In this document: in pieces, positions 1-5,666 of the stretch
How positions within the stretch are numbered: the first letter of the stretch is position 1
How the letters are laid out: every line of letters begins with the position of its first letter
Source of the DNA: Sphaerochaeta sp.
Lineage (GTDB): Bacteria; Spirochaetota; Spirochaetia; Sphaerochaetales; Sphaerochaetaceae
Direction: 5' to 3'
Assembly: GCA_003446545.1 (NCBI GenBank)
Contig: DMAO01000306.1
Location: 170-10,795 of the forward strand
DNA length: 10,626 bases
Notes under the pieces: generated by a model
The model's database searches: none
The model's input: the letters and a program-made list of their open reading frames with translations, nothing else
Told to the model about the DNA's origin: nothing
Position numbers and translations under genes: made by a program

Positions 1-98
1 GAAACAATCGCCTGAGCATAGGAGAGACCCCATGATGAACCTCATTGATACTCTATAGGCAAAGGTGTTTGGTTCCAGCCTTGCAATATTGTAGAAAC

Positions 99-127
99 TT
101 GTATTTCCCTACAAAACTTCCTATACT
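99..127 (+). promoter_or_regulatory. candidate promoter of mntP with overlapping dyad
   Basis: TTGTAT at 99-104 and TATACT at 122-127 are separated by 17 nt. The -10 matches the sigma-70 consensus at five of six positions; the -35 matches only in its TTG. Transcription would begin near 134, giving a leader of about 25 nt. A perfect inverted repeat, TTGTAG (89-94) and CTACAA (109-114), overlaps the -35 and could be an operator. I saw no recognisable yybP-ykoY manganese riboswitch in the short leader. The assignment rests on motif reading only. Confidence 0.35.
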
Positions 128-144
128 TGACCCTAAAAAACTAC

Positions 145-150
145 AGGAGG
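145..150 (+). promoter_or_regulatory. ribosome binding site that sets the TTG start of mntP
   Basis: A perfect AGGAGG lies 8 nt before TTG at 159. The next in-frame ATG (201) falls inside the conserved first membrane helix, and upstream in-frame codons have no such site. The Shine-Dalgarno sequence therefore decides for a TTG start. Confidence 0.7.
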
Positions 151-158
151 CCCCTCTT

Positions 159-734
159 TTGGGAATCTTGGAACTGCTCTTGCTCGCAGTAGGCCTTGCC
201 ATGGATGCGTTTGCCGTATCTCTGTGCAAAGGGCTCAGGATGCGAAAAATCAATTGGCCCCAAGGGTTCATCATTGCCCTATCCTTCGGAATCTTCCAAG
301 CGGGAATGCCGTTAATCGGGTGGTCACTCGGTCTCCAGTTCAAACAGTTCATCACCCCAATCGATCATTGGATCGCTTTCTTCCTACTCGCCATCATAGG
401 GGGTAAAATGCTCTATGACTCCCTTACCGAAGACCCTACCTGCCCAGTGGTAACAGTCGACAAACTCAATCTGAAAGAACTCCTGTTGCTCTCAATCGCT
501 ACCAGCATCGATGCTTTGGCGGTGGGTATCACCCTCGCCTTCTTACAAACAGACATTTTTATCGCCATTTCTCTGATAGGTATTGTCACTTTTATTCTAT
601 CATTGCTTGCTATCATCATCGGCAATTATTACGGTAACCGCTTGCAAAGCAAGGCAGGAATTCTAGGAGGTGGGGTTCTCATCCTCATCGGAGGAAAAAT
701 TCTCCTCTCCCACCTTGGCATCATTGGATTTTAG
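159..734 (+). CDS. mntP: MntP-family manganese efflux pump
   Basis: This is a 191-residue inner-membrane protein, close to the usual MntP length of about 190. It is predicted to export Mn2+ and protect the cell from manganese excess. The family shows two homologous three-helix halves, each carrying an acidic signature. Both are visible: AMDAFAVSL (residues 14-22, Asp16) and TSIDALAVG (residues 115-123, Asp118). Hydrophobic segments lie at about 1-22, 32-52, 69-85, 103-128, 131-155 and 165-185, separated by short loops. The TTG start is chosen because AGGAGG lies 8 nt upstream and because it gives the N-terminus expected for the family; starting further upstream adds about 38 non-conserved residues. 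The gene is monocistronic, and a strong terminator follows at 885-921. Family assignment is confident; manganese as the substrate follows from the family. Confidence 0.93.
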   Translation: MGILELLLLAVGLAMDAFAVSLCKGLRMRKINWPQGFIIALSFGIFQAGMPLIGWSLGLQFKQFITPIDHWIAFFLLAIIGGKMLYDSLTEDPTCPVVTVDKLNLKELLLLSIATSIDALAVGITLAFLQTDIFIAISLIGIVTFILSLLAIIIGNYYGNRLQSKAGILGGGVLILIGGKILLSHLGIIGF

Positions 735-884
735 GCTACGTCTGATACCCGTATCGGTCTATCTCAACTCTACGCGAAAGACAACTTTTGTTTTACCCAA
801 TCCCGTGCAAATTTGAGCCCTGATGGGGAAGATACTATCAAGAAAAAGGATTTGGTAGGATAAAAATATTTCTTGGTGAAAAGC

Positions 885-921
885 AAAAAACTGTATTTGG
901 AATCTCCAAATACAGTTTTTT
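885..921. terminator. bidirectional Rho-independent terminator
   Basis: A perfect 16-bp stem (885-900 with 906-921) closes on the five-base loop AATCT. The rightward transcript ends in a run of seven U and the leftward one in six, so it can act in both directions. It is the first terminator after mntP (stop at 734). A leftward transcript from the 943-1128 region would also end here. Confidence 0.9.
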
Positions 922-1140
922 TCTGATTTTTGACCAACCAAGTCAGAAAGTCAAAAAAGCGCCACTCTGCAGACTACCAAACGGGCTGTACCAATATCCC
1001 AACAGCAATACAGGTGAAACCAAGGGAAGCACGTACCAACAGTAGATAGCAAGAGCCAATACCTCTTTCATGAATATAGGTACCACCTCATGAATCCAAA
1101 GCTTGACGTACCTCTTACACCACTCCAAAATATATGGAAG

Positions 1141-1171
1141 GTATCTGTGTACAGGCTATGTGCATAGATAC
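1141..1171. repeat. 31-nt dyad / hairpin before the DUF3795 gene
   Basis: Positions 1141-1153 pair with 1159-1171 over 13 consecutive pairs (two are G-T) around the loop GGCTA. No T run follows, so it is not a terminator. It ends 24 nt before the GGAG ribosome binding site of the gene at 1208. It could be an operator (near-palindromic GTATCT...AGATAC) or a 5'-leader hairpin. Confidence 0.6.
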
Positions 1172-1207
1172 ATATGAAGAAACAGTGACGTAAGCGGAGT
1201 AAAGGCA

Positions 1208-1588
1208 ATGGATACAAATCACACTACAAACAGAGAGGACCTTATAGCGCCATGCGGCATGGACTGTCTCTTATGCGTCGCTTACCAGTCGCAATTGCAC
1301 GACCTGAAAAAGCAAGGCTTCCACAGGCAATATTGCCAGCTCTGCATACCTCGTGGTAAAAACTGTCTGCATATGGGCGATAGCTGTGAGCTGCTTCGGG
1401 ACGGGCGTGTCCGTCTTTGCTTTGAGTGCACGGCTTTTCCGTGTCAGCGCCTTAAATTGCTGGACAAACGCTATCGCACAAAATACCACATGAGCATGAT
1501 AGAAAACCTCAGATCCATGCAAGAAAATGGTATAGAGGCATTCATAAGCGAGCAGGTAGAGAGGTGGAAGTGCGAAACATGGTATTAA
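1208..1588 (+). CDS. DUF3795 family cysteine-rich protein
   Basis: A 126-residue cytoplasmic protein with eleven cysteines, of a family whose biochemical role is not established. It opens with APCGMDC (residues 14-20), followed by C23, the C43-x2-C46 pair, C53, C60 and a second cluster, CFECTAFPC (C71, C74, C79), before RLK. The paired APCGxDC and CxECxxFPC blocks are the hallmark of DUF3795 and suggest metal or Fe-S binding, though this is inferred from spacing only. The second half is helical and charged. ATG is chosen because GGAG (1196-1199) lies 8 nt upstream. The gene appears monocistronic. A long dyad at 1141-1171 sits in its leader or promoter, and no clear terminator follows. Confidence 0.82.
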   Translation: MDTNHTTNREDLIAPCGMDCLLCVAYQSQLHDLKKQGFHRQYCQLCIPRGKNCLHMGDSCELLRDGRVRLCFECTAFPCQRLKLLDKRYRTKYHMSMIENLRSMQENGIEAFISEQVERWKCETWY

Positions 1589-1776
1589 CTAGCACATTAT
1601 TCTGAATGCTTCTTGCGAATTATCTTGGAGTGAAAAAGTGGCATGGTAGGAAACAAAGGACACATTTGGACTGAGCGTCGAAGAAGTACTTTCTCTGTAA
1701 ATTCCAAGGATTTTCCCAGTAGTATGCAATACAGAAAGACAGCCCCTGGCAATTCAGAGGCTACAAGCAGAAGATG

Positions 1777-1810
1777 AAAAAGGCCCCATGGCGAAACAAA
1801 CGCCACAGGG
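1777..1810 (-). terminator. Rho-independent terminator of the leftward AAA+ operon
   Basis: On the minus strand a 10-bp stem (1810-1801 with 1793-1784, two G-T pairs) closes on a seven-base loop. It is followed by CC and a run of five U. It lies 24 nt beyond the stop codon of the last gene in the leftward operon (1834), where a terminator is expected. Confidence 0.8.
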
Positions 1811-1833
1811 TTGGGATGCAAGATTATCATGGT

Positions 1834-2046
1834 TTATTGGACGAGGGAAACCATCGCAATGGAATCCAGAAGCATCGCCCCCTGGTCCTTAATTGACGGA
1901 CCCTCAGGATCCTCATCGTCAAGAAACAGCTCGTACTCGTCAAGCATCTCTGAGTGCAGGAGCTTCATGCATATGCCGTCAACGGCGGCCTTATAGATCC
2001 AGCTCTCCCTGTCGAAATCGGTTGCCAGTGCAATCTTCTCTTTCAT
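1834..2046 (-). CDS. small acidic protein, third gene of the AAA+ operon
   Basis: A 70-residue reading frame that I do not recognise. It starts at the ATG at 2046, which has GGAGAGG on the minus strand 8 nt upstream. An upstream in-frame start at 2142 exists, but it would extend the overlap with the preceding gene and has no clear site. The product is acidic in the middle (DEYELFLDDEDPEG, about residues 36-49) and hydrophobic at its end (MLLDSIAMVSL). It overlaps the 3' end of the preceding 121-codon gene by 56 bp in another frame, and a terminator follows 24 nt after its stop. Overlap plus a well-placed ribosome site suggest real translation as an operon partner of the AAA+ ATPase. Function unknown. 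Confidence 0.55.
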   Translation of the reverse strand: MKEKIALATDFDRESWIYKAAVDGICMKLLHSEMLDEYELFLDDEDPEGPSIKDQGAMLLDSIAMVSLVQ

Positions 2047-2356
2047 GTTCCATACCTCTCCATTCGTCAAGGATCTCATCACGTTTGCCACAATAGTCGG
2101 CCAGACAGCCTTCCCAGACGGAATCGTCCAGGGGTTCAGCATACCCCATGGGGTCGTAGATGTATTGCAAGAGCCAGGAAGCGATGATATCGCCGCCGTT
2201 GTCCTTCAATATCCATTTCAGGTTGTCCACAAGCCATTCCCGCTGACTCCCCATGAGGGAGAACAGGAAGACAAGATCTCTCTTCCCTTTGGCAGGAAGA
2301 GCCCTGACCCTTTTCCTGTCCGGAGGACGGATAGCGGAATACAGGCGGTCCATCAT
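1991..2356 (-). CDS. unknown protein, second gene of the AAA+ operon
   Basis: A 121-residue protein that I do not recognise. The start is the ATGATG at 2356, which overlaps the TGA of the upstream ATPase by four bases, a classic translational-coupling arrangement. AAGGA lies about 9 nt upstream. The N-terminus is basic (RPPDRKRVRALPAKGKR, residues 10-26), followed by a hydrophobic and tryptophan-containing middle and an acidic to mixed C-terminus. There is no signal peptide or clear membrane helix. Strict coupling to an ExeA/TniB-type ATPase suggests an accessory factor of the same mobile element. This is inferred from position only. Confidence 0.6.
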   Translation of the reverse strand: MMDRLYSAIRPPDRKRVRALPAKGKRDLVFLFSLMGSQREWLVDNLKWILKDNGGDIIASWLLQYIYDPMGYAEPLDDSVWEGCLADYCGKRDEILDEWRGMEHEREDCTGNRFRQGELDL

Positions 2357-3231
2357 TGCCACCAGTCCTTGCTTGCAAGGCGGATGTCCTCTGCTGTCAC
2401 GCTTCTCCTGCCACAATCCATGGCACTCTTGAGCGCCTTGAGGCAGACGGCGTTGACCCTTCTGGGCAGTCCCCCCGAAGCCTGGGTCACCGCAATCAGG
2501 GCGGTCTGCTCGAACAGGTCGGGATCCCCGCCAGCGATGGTGGAAAGCTGGTGCTGAACGTAGCCTATGCATTCGTCCTGGGAAAGGCTTTTCAGGTTGT
2601 AGCCATTGAGGATGCGGCTCATGATGGGCCTTGCCTGGTAGTTGTTCAGTTTCTCGAAGAGACCTTCCTGCCCGCAGATCACCATGGGGAGCACCTTGGG
2701 CTGCTGGTGGCTCTGCTGGCTCAGTAAATGTAACTGTGAGTACACATCTATCTTGAGCAAGTGGGCCTCGTCCAGACAGAGAATGGGTGTTTTCCCATCC
2801 TCCCTCAGGGCCCCAAGCCCCTCATAGATGGAACGGAGCATCACCGTCTGCTGGGTGGTGCGGGTGAAGATGCCCAGGCATGCCATGGTATGCCTCATCA
2901 GCTCAATGAAGGAATAGTCCCCACCGACGACGTTGATCACCGCATATCTCTTTGAGGGGAAACGGGACATGCTGTAGCGAAGGGCCGTGGTCTTCCCGGA
3001 GCCGACATCGCCGATTATGGCAAAATACATGGACTGCTGCATGGCAAATTCGATGCCTTCGCTGATTTCCATCATGCTCTTGAGCTTGTACATGTCCTCC
3101 ACCCTCACGTCTGCGGCGAAGGGGTAGCTCTTGAACCCGTAATAGTTCCTGATGTCCGTTGCACGCAAATCCCTACAGTAAAACAAATCCCGATAGTGGG
3201 CAAAACCCAGGCCTAATTGCTTTGCCCCCAA
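2353..3231 (-). CDS. ExeA/TniB/MuB-like AAA+ ATPase, 5' end abnormal
   Basis: A AAA+ ATPase of the type that serves as target-selection or transposase-activating subunit in transposons (TniB, MuB, IstB) and is also annotated ExeA. Numbering from the TTG at 3231: an N-terminal NYYGFKSYPF block (29-38), typical of the ExeA-like group; Walker A GDVGSGKTT (74-82); Walker B ILCLDEAH (150-157); a MSRILNGY region (204-211); and sensor-2-like GLPRRVN (254-260). The catalytic parts are complete. The start is uncertain: no ATG precedes the NYYGF block, only TTG codons without good ribosome sites, and the first 25 or so residues look unrelated to the family. The 5' end may therefore have been replaced when the neighbouring rightward recombinase element arrived. 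No DDE transposase partner is present upstream. It is followed by two overlapping genes and a terminator. Confidence 0.8.
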   Translation of the reverse strand: MGAKQLGLGFAHYRDLFYCRDLRATDIRNYYGFKSYPFAADVRVEDMYKLKSMMEISEGIEFAMQQSMYFAIIGDVGSGKTTALRYSMSRFPSKRYAVINVVGGDYSFIELMRHTMACLGIFTRTTQQTVMLRSIYEGLGALREDGKTPILCLDEAHLLKIDVYSQLHLLSQQSHQQPKVLPMVICGQEGLFEKLNNYQARPIMSRILNGYNLKSLSQDECIGYVQHQLSTIAGGDPDLFEQTALIAVTQASGGLPRRVNAVCLKALKSAMDCGRRSVTAEDIRLASKDWWQ

Positions 3232-3260
3232 GAATAACAGCTCAGACAGTGTCGGGATTT
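3185..3260. repeat. nested inverted repeats at the 5' end of the AAA+ gene
   Basis: An outer repeat pairs 3185-3198 with 3247-3260 (12 of 14 positions, including the perfect AAATCCCGA / TCGGGATTT). Inside it, GGGCAAA (3198-3204) and TTTGCCC (3221-3227) form a second repeat. The structure straddles the unclear start of the leftward ATPase and lies just left of the recombinase promoter region. It is a candidate recombination or transposon-end site, or an operator; no activity can be shown from sequence alone. Confidence 0.5.
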
Positions 3261-3292
3261 ATTTCTAGTTTATTCCCACATCGAGACATACA

Positions 3293-3332
3293 CTCCAATC
3301 AAGCGACCATTGGCCGTATAAAATGATTGGAG
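3293..3332. repeat. 9-bp inverted repeat enclosing the recombinase leader
   Basis: CTCCAATCA (3293-3301) and TGATTGGAG (3324-3332) are perfect inverted repeats 22 bp apart. The right arm contains most of the GGAGG ribosome binding site (3329-3333) of the recombinase at 3342, and a TATAAA (3317-3322) lies just inside it. It could be a repressor site, an RNA hairpin masking the ribosome site, or a recombinase core site. Confidence 0.6.
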
Positions 3333-3341
3333 GTAAATCGT

Positions 3342-4574
3342 ATGGCTATGACAATGAGAGAAATATCTGCAGAGATTCTCAAAGGGATGGAAGACTGTAA
3401 TCTTTCAAAATCCACTATCAAGGACTACTCATACTACCTGGGAAAGTTCACCAAGCAGGCTGAGGCGAGTTGTAGACCCGGGCCTTATTCTTTGGAAGTG
3501 ATCGAGCTTGTATTGCATTCACAAAAGATACGCCTAGAGACTGGAAAAATATCCAGTCGTAGTTTCCAGAGGTACCTAAAAGCGGCATCTTTCCTTGAGG
3601 CCTATACTAAAACAGGATCCTTTGTATGGGAAAGGATGCACCATGGTTCAAAATATCCTTTGAATACCATATTTTTCCAGAAAACTCTGGAAACAGCAAC
3701 GGCTGGATTGATAGCAACAACACATCACGCTCCAGCCACTATCGAATGGTACGAGAATGTAATCAGGAAATTTTGCCATTTCCTTGAATCCGAAGGAGTG
3801 ACAGGCTTCTCCAACTTGACCATCAGAGATGTGACCAGGTTCCTTGAGTCAACACACGATACGAACAAAGGGAGCATGGATTTGGTAATCCGCAACCTGA
3901 AGGCTTTTTTTAAATTTCTCAACCGGCAATGCTTGTGCACAGTGGATGCAGACATCACAATCCTGAAGCCAATCAGAAGGAGAGAAAAGAACATCATTTA
4001 CTTCACCAAGGAAGAGATCCATACGTTGCTGGAGTCCTTCACCTTTGATGACAGGGGCCGGAGGGACTATGCGATTCTGCTTCTTGCAATACATACGGGA
4101 ATACGAAGGAGTGATATCTGCAACCTCAAGCTCCAAGACATCTCATGGGAAACCTATACAATCGAACTCAGGCAAAAAAAGACAGGAAGGAAGACAATCA
4201 TCCCCCTCGTGCCAAGTGCCGGCAATGCACTTGCCGACTACATCCTCCATGAGAGGCCCCAGACTGCATGTGAGCATATATTTCTTATTCCTACCAGCCC
4301 TACAAGGCCTCTGGCAGGACATGGTGTCGATGCGGTGGTGAGAAGGAGATGCAAACAGGCAGGTGTCGATAAGCCTGAAAAATATACAGTACATTCCTTT
4401 CGCAGATCCCTTTCTACCTGGCTTCCGCAGCAAAGTGAGCCTGTAGAGGAGATTGCCCAATGCATCGGCCATGCAAACATACATTCCGCTGACAGGTATG
4501 TCTTCGCCTCCCCTTCCATGCAGGGCTGCTGCCTTGGGTTCAAGGGTATCGAACCCAAAGGATGGCTAAAATGA
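3342..4574 (+). CDS. tyrosine recombinase/integrase A (complete)
   Basis: A 410-residue site-specific tyrosine recombinase. The ATG at 3342 is chosen because GGAGG lies 8 nt upstream. Residues 1-100 or so form a first helical segment, and about 120-200 the SAM-like core-binding domain. The catalytic domain follows with a full active-site set: Arg255 (HTGIRRSD), Lys279/280 (QKKTGRK), His351 and Arg354 (HSFR), His377 (GHANIH) and the nucleophile Tyr386 (DRYVFAS). A short tail follows the tyrosine. Its stop TGA overlaps the next recombinase's ATG in an ATGA. Tandem, coupled recombinases of different subtype resemble Recombinase-In-Trio elements, in which three such genes act together; here the second is broken and the third absent. 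It may bind the inverted repeats at 3185-3332. The enzyme looks catalytically intact, but its partners are not. Confidence 0.9.
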   Translation: MAMTMREISAEILKGMEDCNLSKSTIKDYSYYLGKFTKQAEASCRPGPYSLEVIELVLHSQKIRLETGKISSRSFQRYLKAASFLEAYTKTGSFVWERMHHGSKYPLNTIFFQKTLETATAGLIATTHHAPATIEWYENVIRKFCHFLESEGVTGFSNLTIRDVTRFLESTHDTNKGSMDLVIRNLKAFFKFLNRQCLCTVDADITILKPIRRREKNIIYFTKEEIHTLLESFTFDDRGRRDYAILLLAIHTGIRRSDICNLKLQDISWETYTIELRQKKTGRKTIIPLVPSAGNALADYILHERPQTACEHIFLIPTSPTRPLAGHGVDAVVRRRCKQAGVDKPEKYTVHSFRRSLSTWLPQQSEPVEEIAQCIGHANIHSADRYVFASPSMQGCCLGFKGIEPKGWLK

Positions 4575-5020
4575 AAGCATTCAAAAGCAACCTCAGCAAA
4601 TCCATGTATGATTTTCTTTCATTGAAGGAGACCCTTGGCTTTTCCAAAAAATCCTATGAGTACCAGCTTCATATGGTTGATGCGTTCATGGTCGGGAGAC
4701 ACCCTGAGAAGACATCCCTGGATGAAGAGGCGGTTCTGCAATGGGCGTTGGTTAGGGATGGTGAGTCCCAGAACTGTCATAGGGCAAGGCTATTTGTAAT
4801 CCGTGCGTTTGGCAAGTATCTGAAGTATGTGGGCCAGGATGCCTTTGTCCTTGAGTCAGAGCAAATCCCGCTGGAGACACAATATATCCCCCATATTTTC
4901 ACTGAGAATGAGTTGAAAATCCTGTTTGGCTACATGGATACGCTGGATTGGCACCGGGATATTCGAGATAAGGTAATTCCTGTGCTGTACAGGATGATGT
5001 ATTGCTGTGCGCTCAGACCG
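4571..5020 (+). pseudogene. tyrosine recombinase B, truncated at its first catalytic Arg
   Basis: The second recombinase starts at the ATG at 4571, overlapping the stop of recombinase A by four bases (ATGA), with AAGG (4558-4561) 9 nt upstream. Residues 1-100 are a helical core-binding domain (LKETLGFSKKSYEYQL). The catalytic domain begins at about residue 105 (PHIFTENELKILF) and runs to YCCALRP (144-150). Arg149 would be the first active-site arginine, normally followed by an S/xE motif. From codon 151 the sequence is the reading of another gene in the wrong frame. That out-of-frame tail stays open to a stop at 5336-5338, so a 255-residue chimera could be made, but it lacks Lys, His-x-x-Arg, His and Tyr. 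This is a deletion junction, not a frameshift, because no continuation of the recombinase exists in any frame. Confidence 0.85.
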
Positions 5021-5492
5021 TATTTCTATCGAGGCGGTAAGTCCAATGACCGAGAAAGAGTATGCTGTGGGAGGCTCTACTGCACTGTACGATGCAATTG
5101 GGCGAACTATTTCCAAGATTGTGCAGGTTCGGAAGACCACAGCACCAGAATACCAAGCTGGGCATGTAATCTTCCTGATTATTACCGATGGGATGGAGAA
5201 CGCAAGCAGGGAGTACTCTGCTCAGATGGTTCGAGAAATGATCAAGAGAGAGCGGGAGAGCTATGGATGGGAGTTTATCTACCTTGGTGCAAACATCGAT
5301 GCGGAGGTAGCAGCAGAGGAAGTAGGGATTTCCCCTGAACGCGCCCAGGATTTTATTGCCGATAAGGAAGGTATCCATCTGAACTTCGAAGTAATGAGTG
5401 AGGCAGTTTCCCACTACCGCTCCGCTGCTTCCATTCCAGATGATTGGAACAAGCGAATCAAGAAAGATTTCAAGGATCGGAAAGAGCGGTAG
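5021..5492 (+). pseudogene. von Willebrand A-domain protein, 3' part only
   Basis: This is the C-terminal part of a cytoplasmic vWA-domain protein. Visible are GGSTALYDAIG, carrying the second MIDAS threonine, then VIFLIITDGMENASREY with the MIDAS aspartate, then YGWEFIYLGANIDA, typical of this bacterial vWA group, and a charged tail ending KDFKDRKER. The N-terminal strand and the DxSxS motif are missing, so metal-ion binding is incomplete. The coding frame joins the truncated recombinase near 5020, in a different frame from it. A GTG at 5007 gives an open frame of 161 codons but lies in recombinase sequence. Roughly 70 N-terminal residues appear to be lost. I did not find the missing 5' part elsewhere in the window. 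Confidence 0.8.
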
Positions 5493-5500
5493 AGAAGTAG

Positions 5501-5535
5501 GTATCTCCCAAAGATTCACAATTTTTGGGAGATGC
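5501..5535. repeat. hairpin after the vWA fragment
   Basis: ATCTCCCAAA (5503-5512) pairs perfectly with TTTGGGAGAT (5524-5533) around an 11-nt loop, extended by one G-T and one G-C pair. It begins 8 nt after the vWA stop codon, as a terminator would, but no T run follows, so termination would be weak. It may instead protect the mRNA 3' end. Confidence 0.55.
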
Positions 5536-5666
5536 ATATGGTACTAGCATATCAATTATCATATTTTTTATTCAAAATAGATAAAAACTTGTTATTTTTT
5601 CATAGTTTTTACCTATATTTGATATAAACTATAGCTGTTTAGCTTTTTGTCGAGTATGATAGGTGT

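Larger units (their letters stand above)
735..1207. other. gene-poor stretch with terminator, dyad and two doubtful ORFs
   Basis: No convincing gene is seen in these 473 bases. Directly after the mntP stop codon, its frame stays open for another 42 codons to a TAA at 861-863, just before the terminator. This could be chance, or the tail of a lost gene. On the minus strand, a hydrophobic reading frame of about 61 codons from a TTG (1128 down to 943) ends 21 bp before the same terminator. An internal ATG at 1071 would give a 42-residue membrane peptide. Neither matches a family I know, and neither has a convincing ribosome binding site. Confidence 0.4.

Noticed and set aside
1..58. Frames open from the window edge on the plus strand, one to a TAG at 56-58 and one to a TGA at 33-35, possibly the end of an upstream gene.
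   Set aside because: Both are very short and neither stands out, so the coding frame cannot be chosen.
759..941. A 60-codon minus-strand frame across the terminator.
   Set aside because: It reads through the terminator hairpin and is almost certainly a chance frame.
1597..1830. A 77-codon minus-strand frame between the DUF3795 gene and the AAA+ operon.
   Set aside because: It overlaps the operon terminator, has no ribosome site and matches nothing known; the 1589-1776 gap otherwise shows nothing clear.
2045..2557. A 170-codon plus-strand frame opposite the AAA+ operon.
   Set aside because: It is antisense to well-supported coding sequence with Walker motifs; a shadow of the GC-richer operon.
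5501..5535. Calling this hairpin a Rho-independent terminator.
   Set aside because: The stem is good, but no T run follows on the plus strand; kept only as a hairpin.
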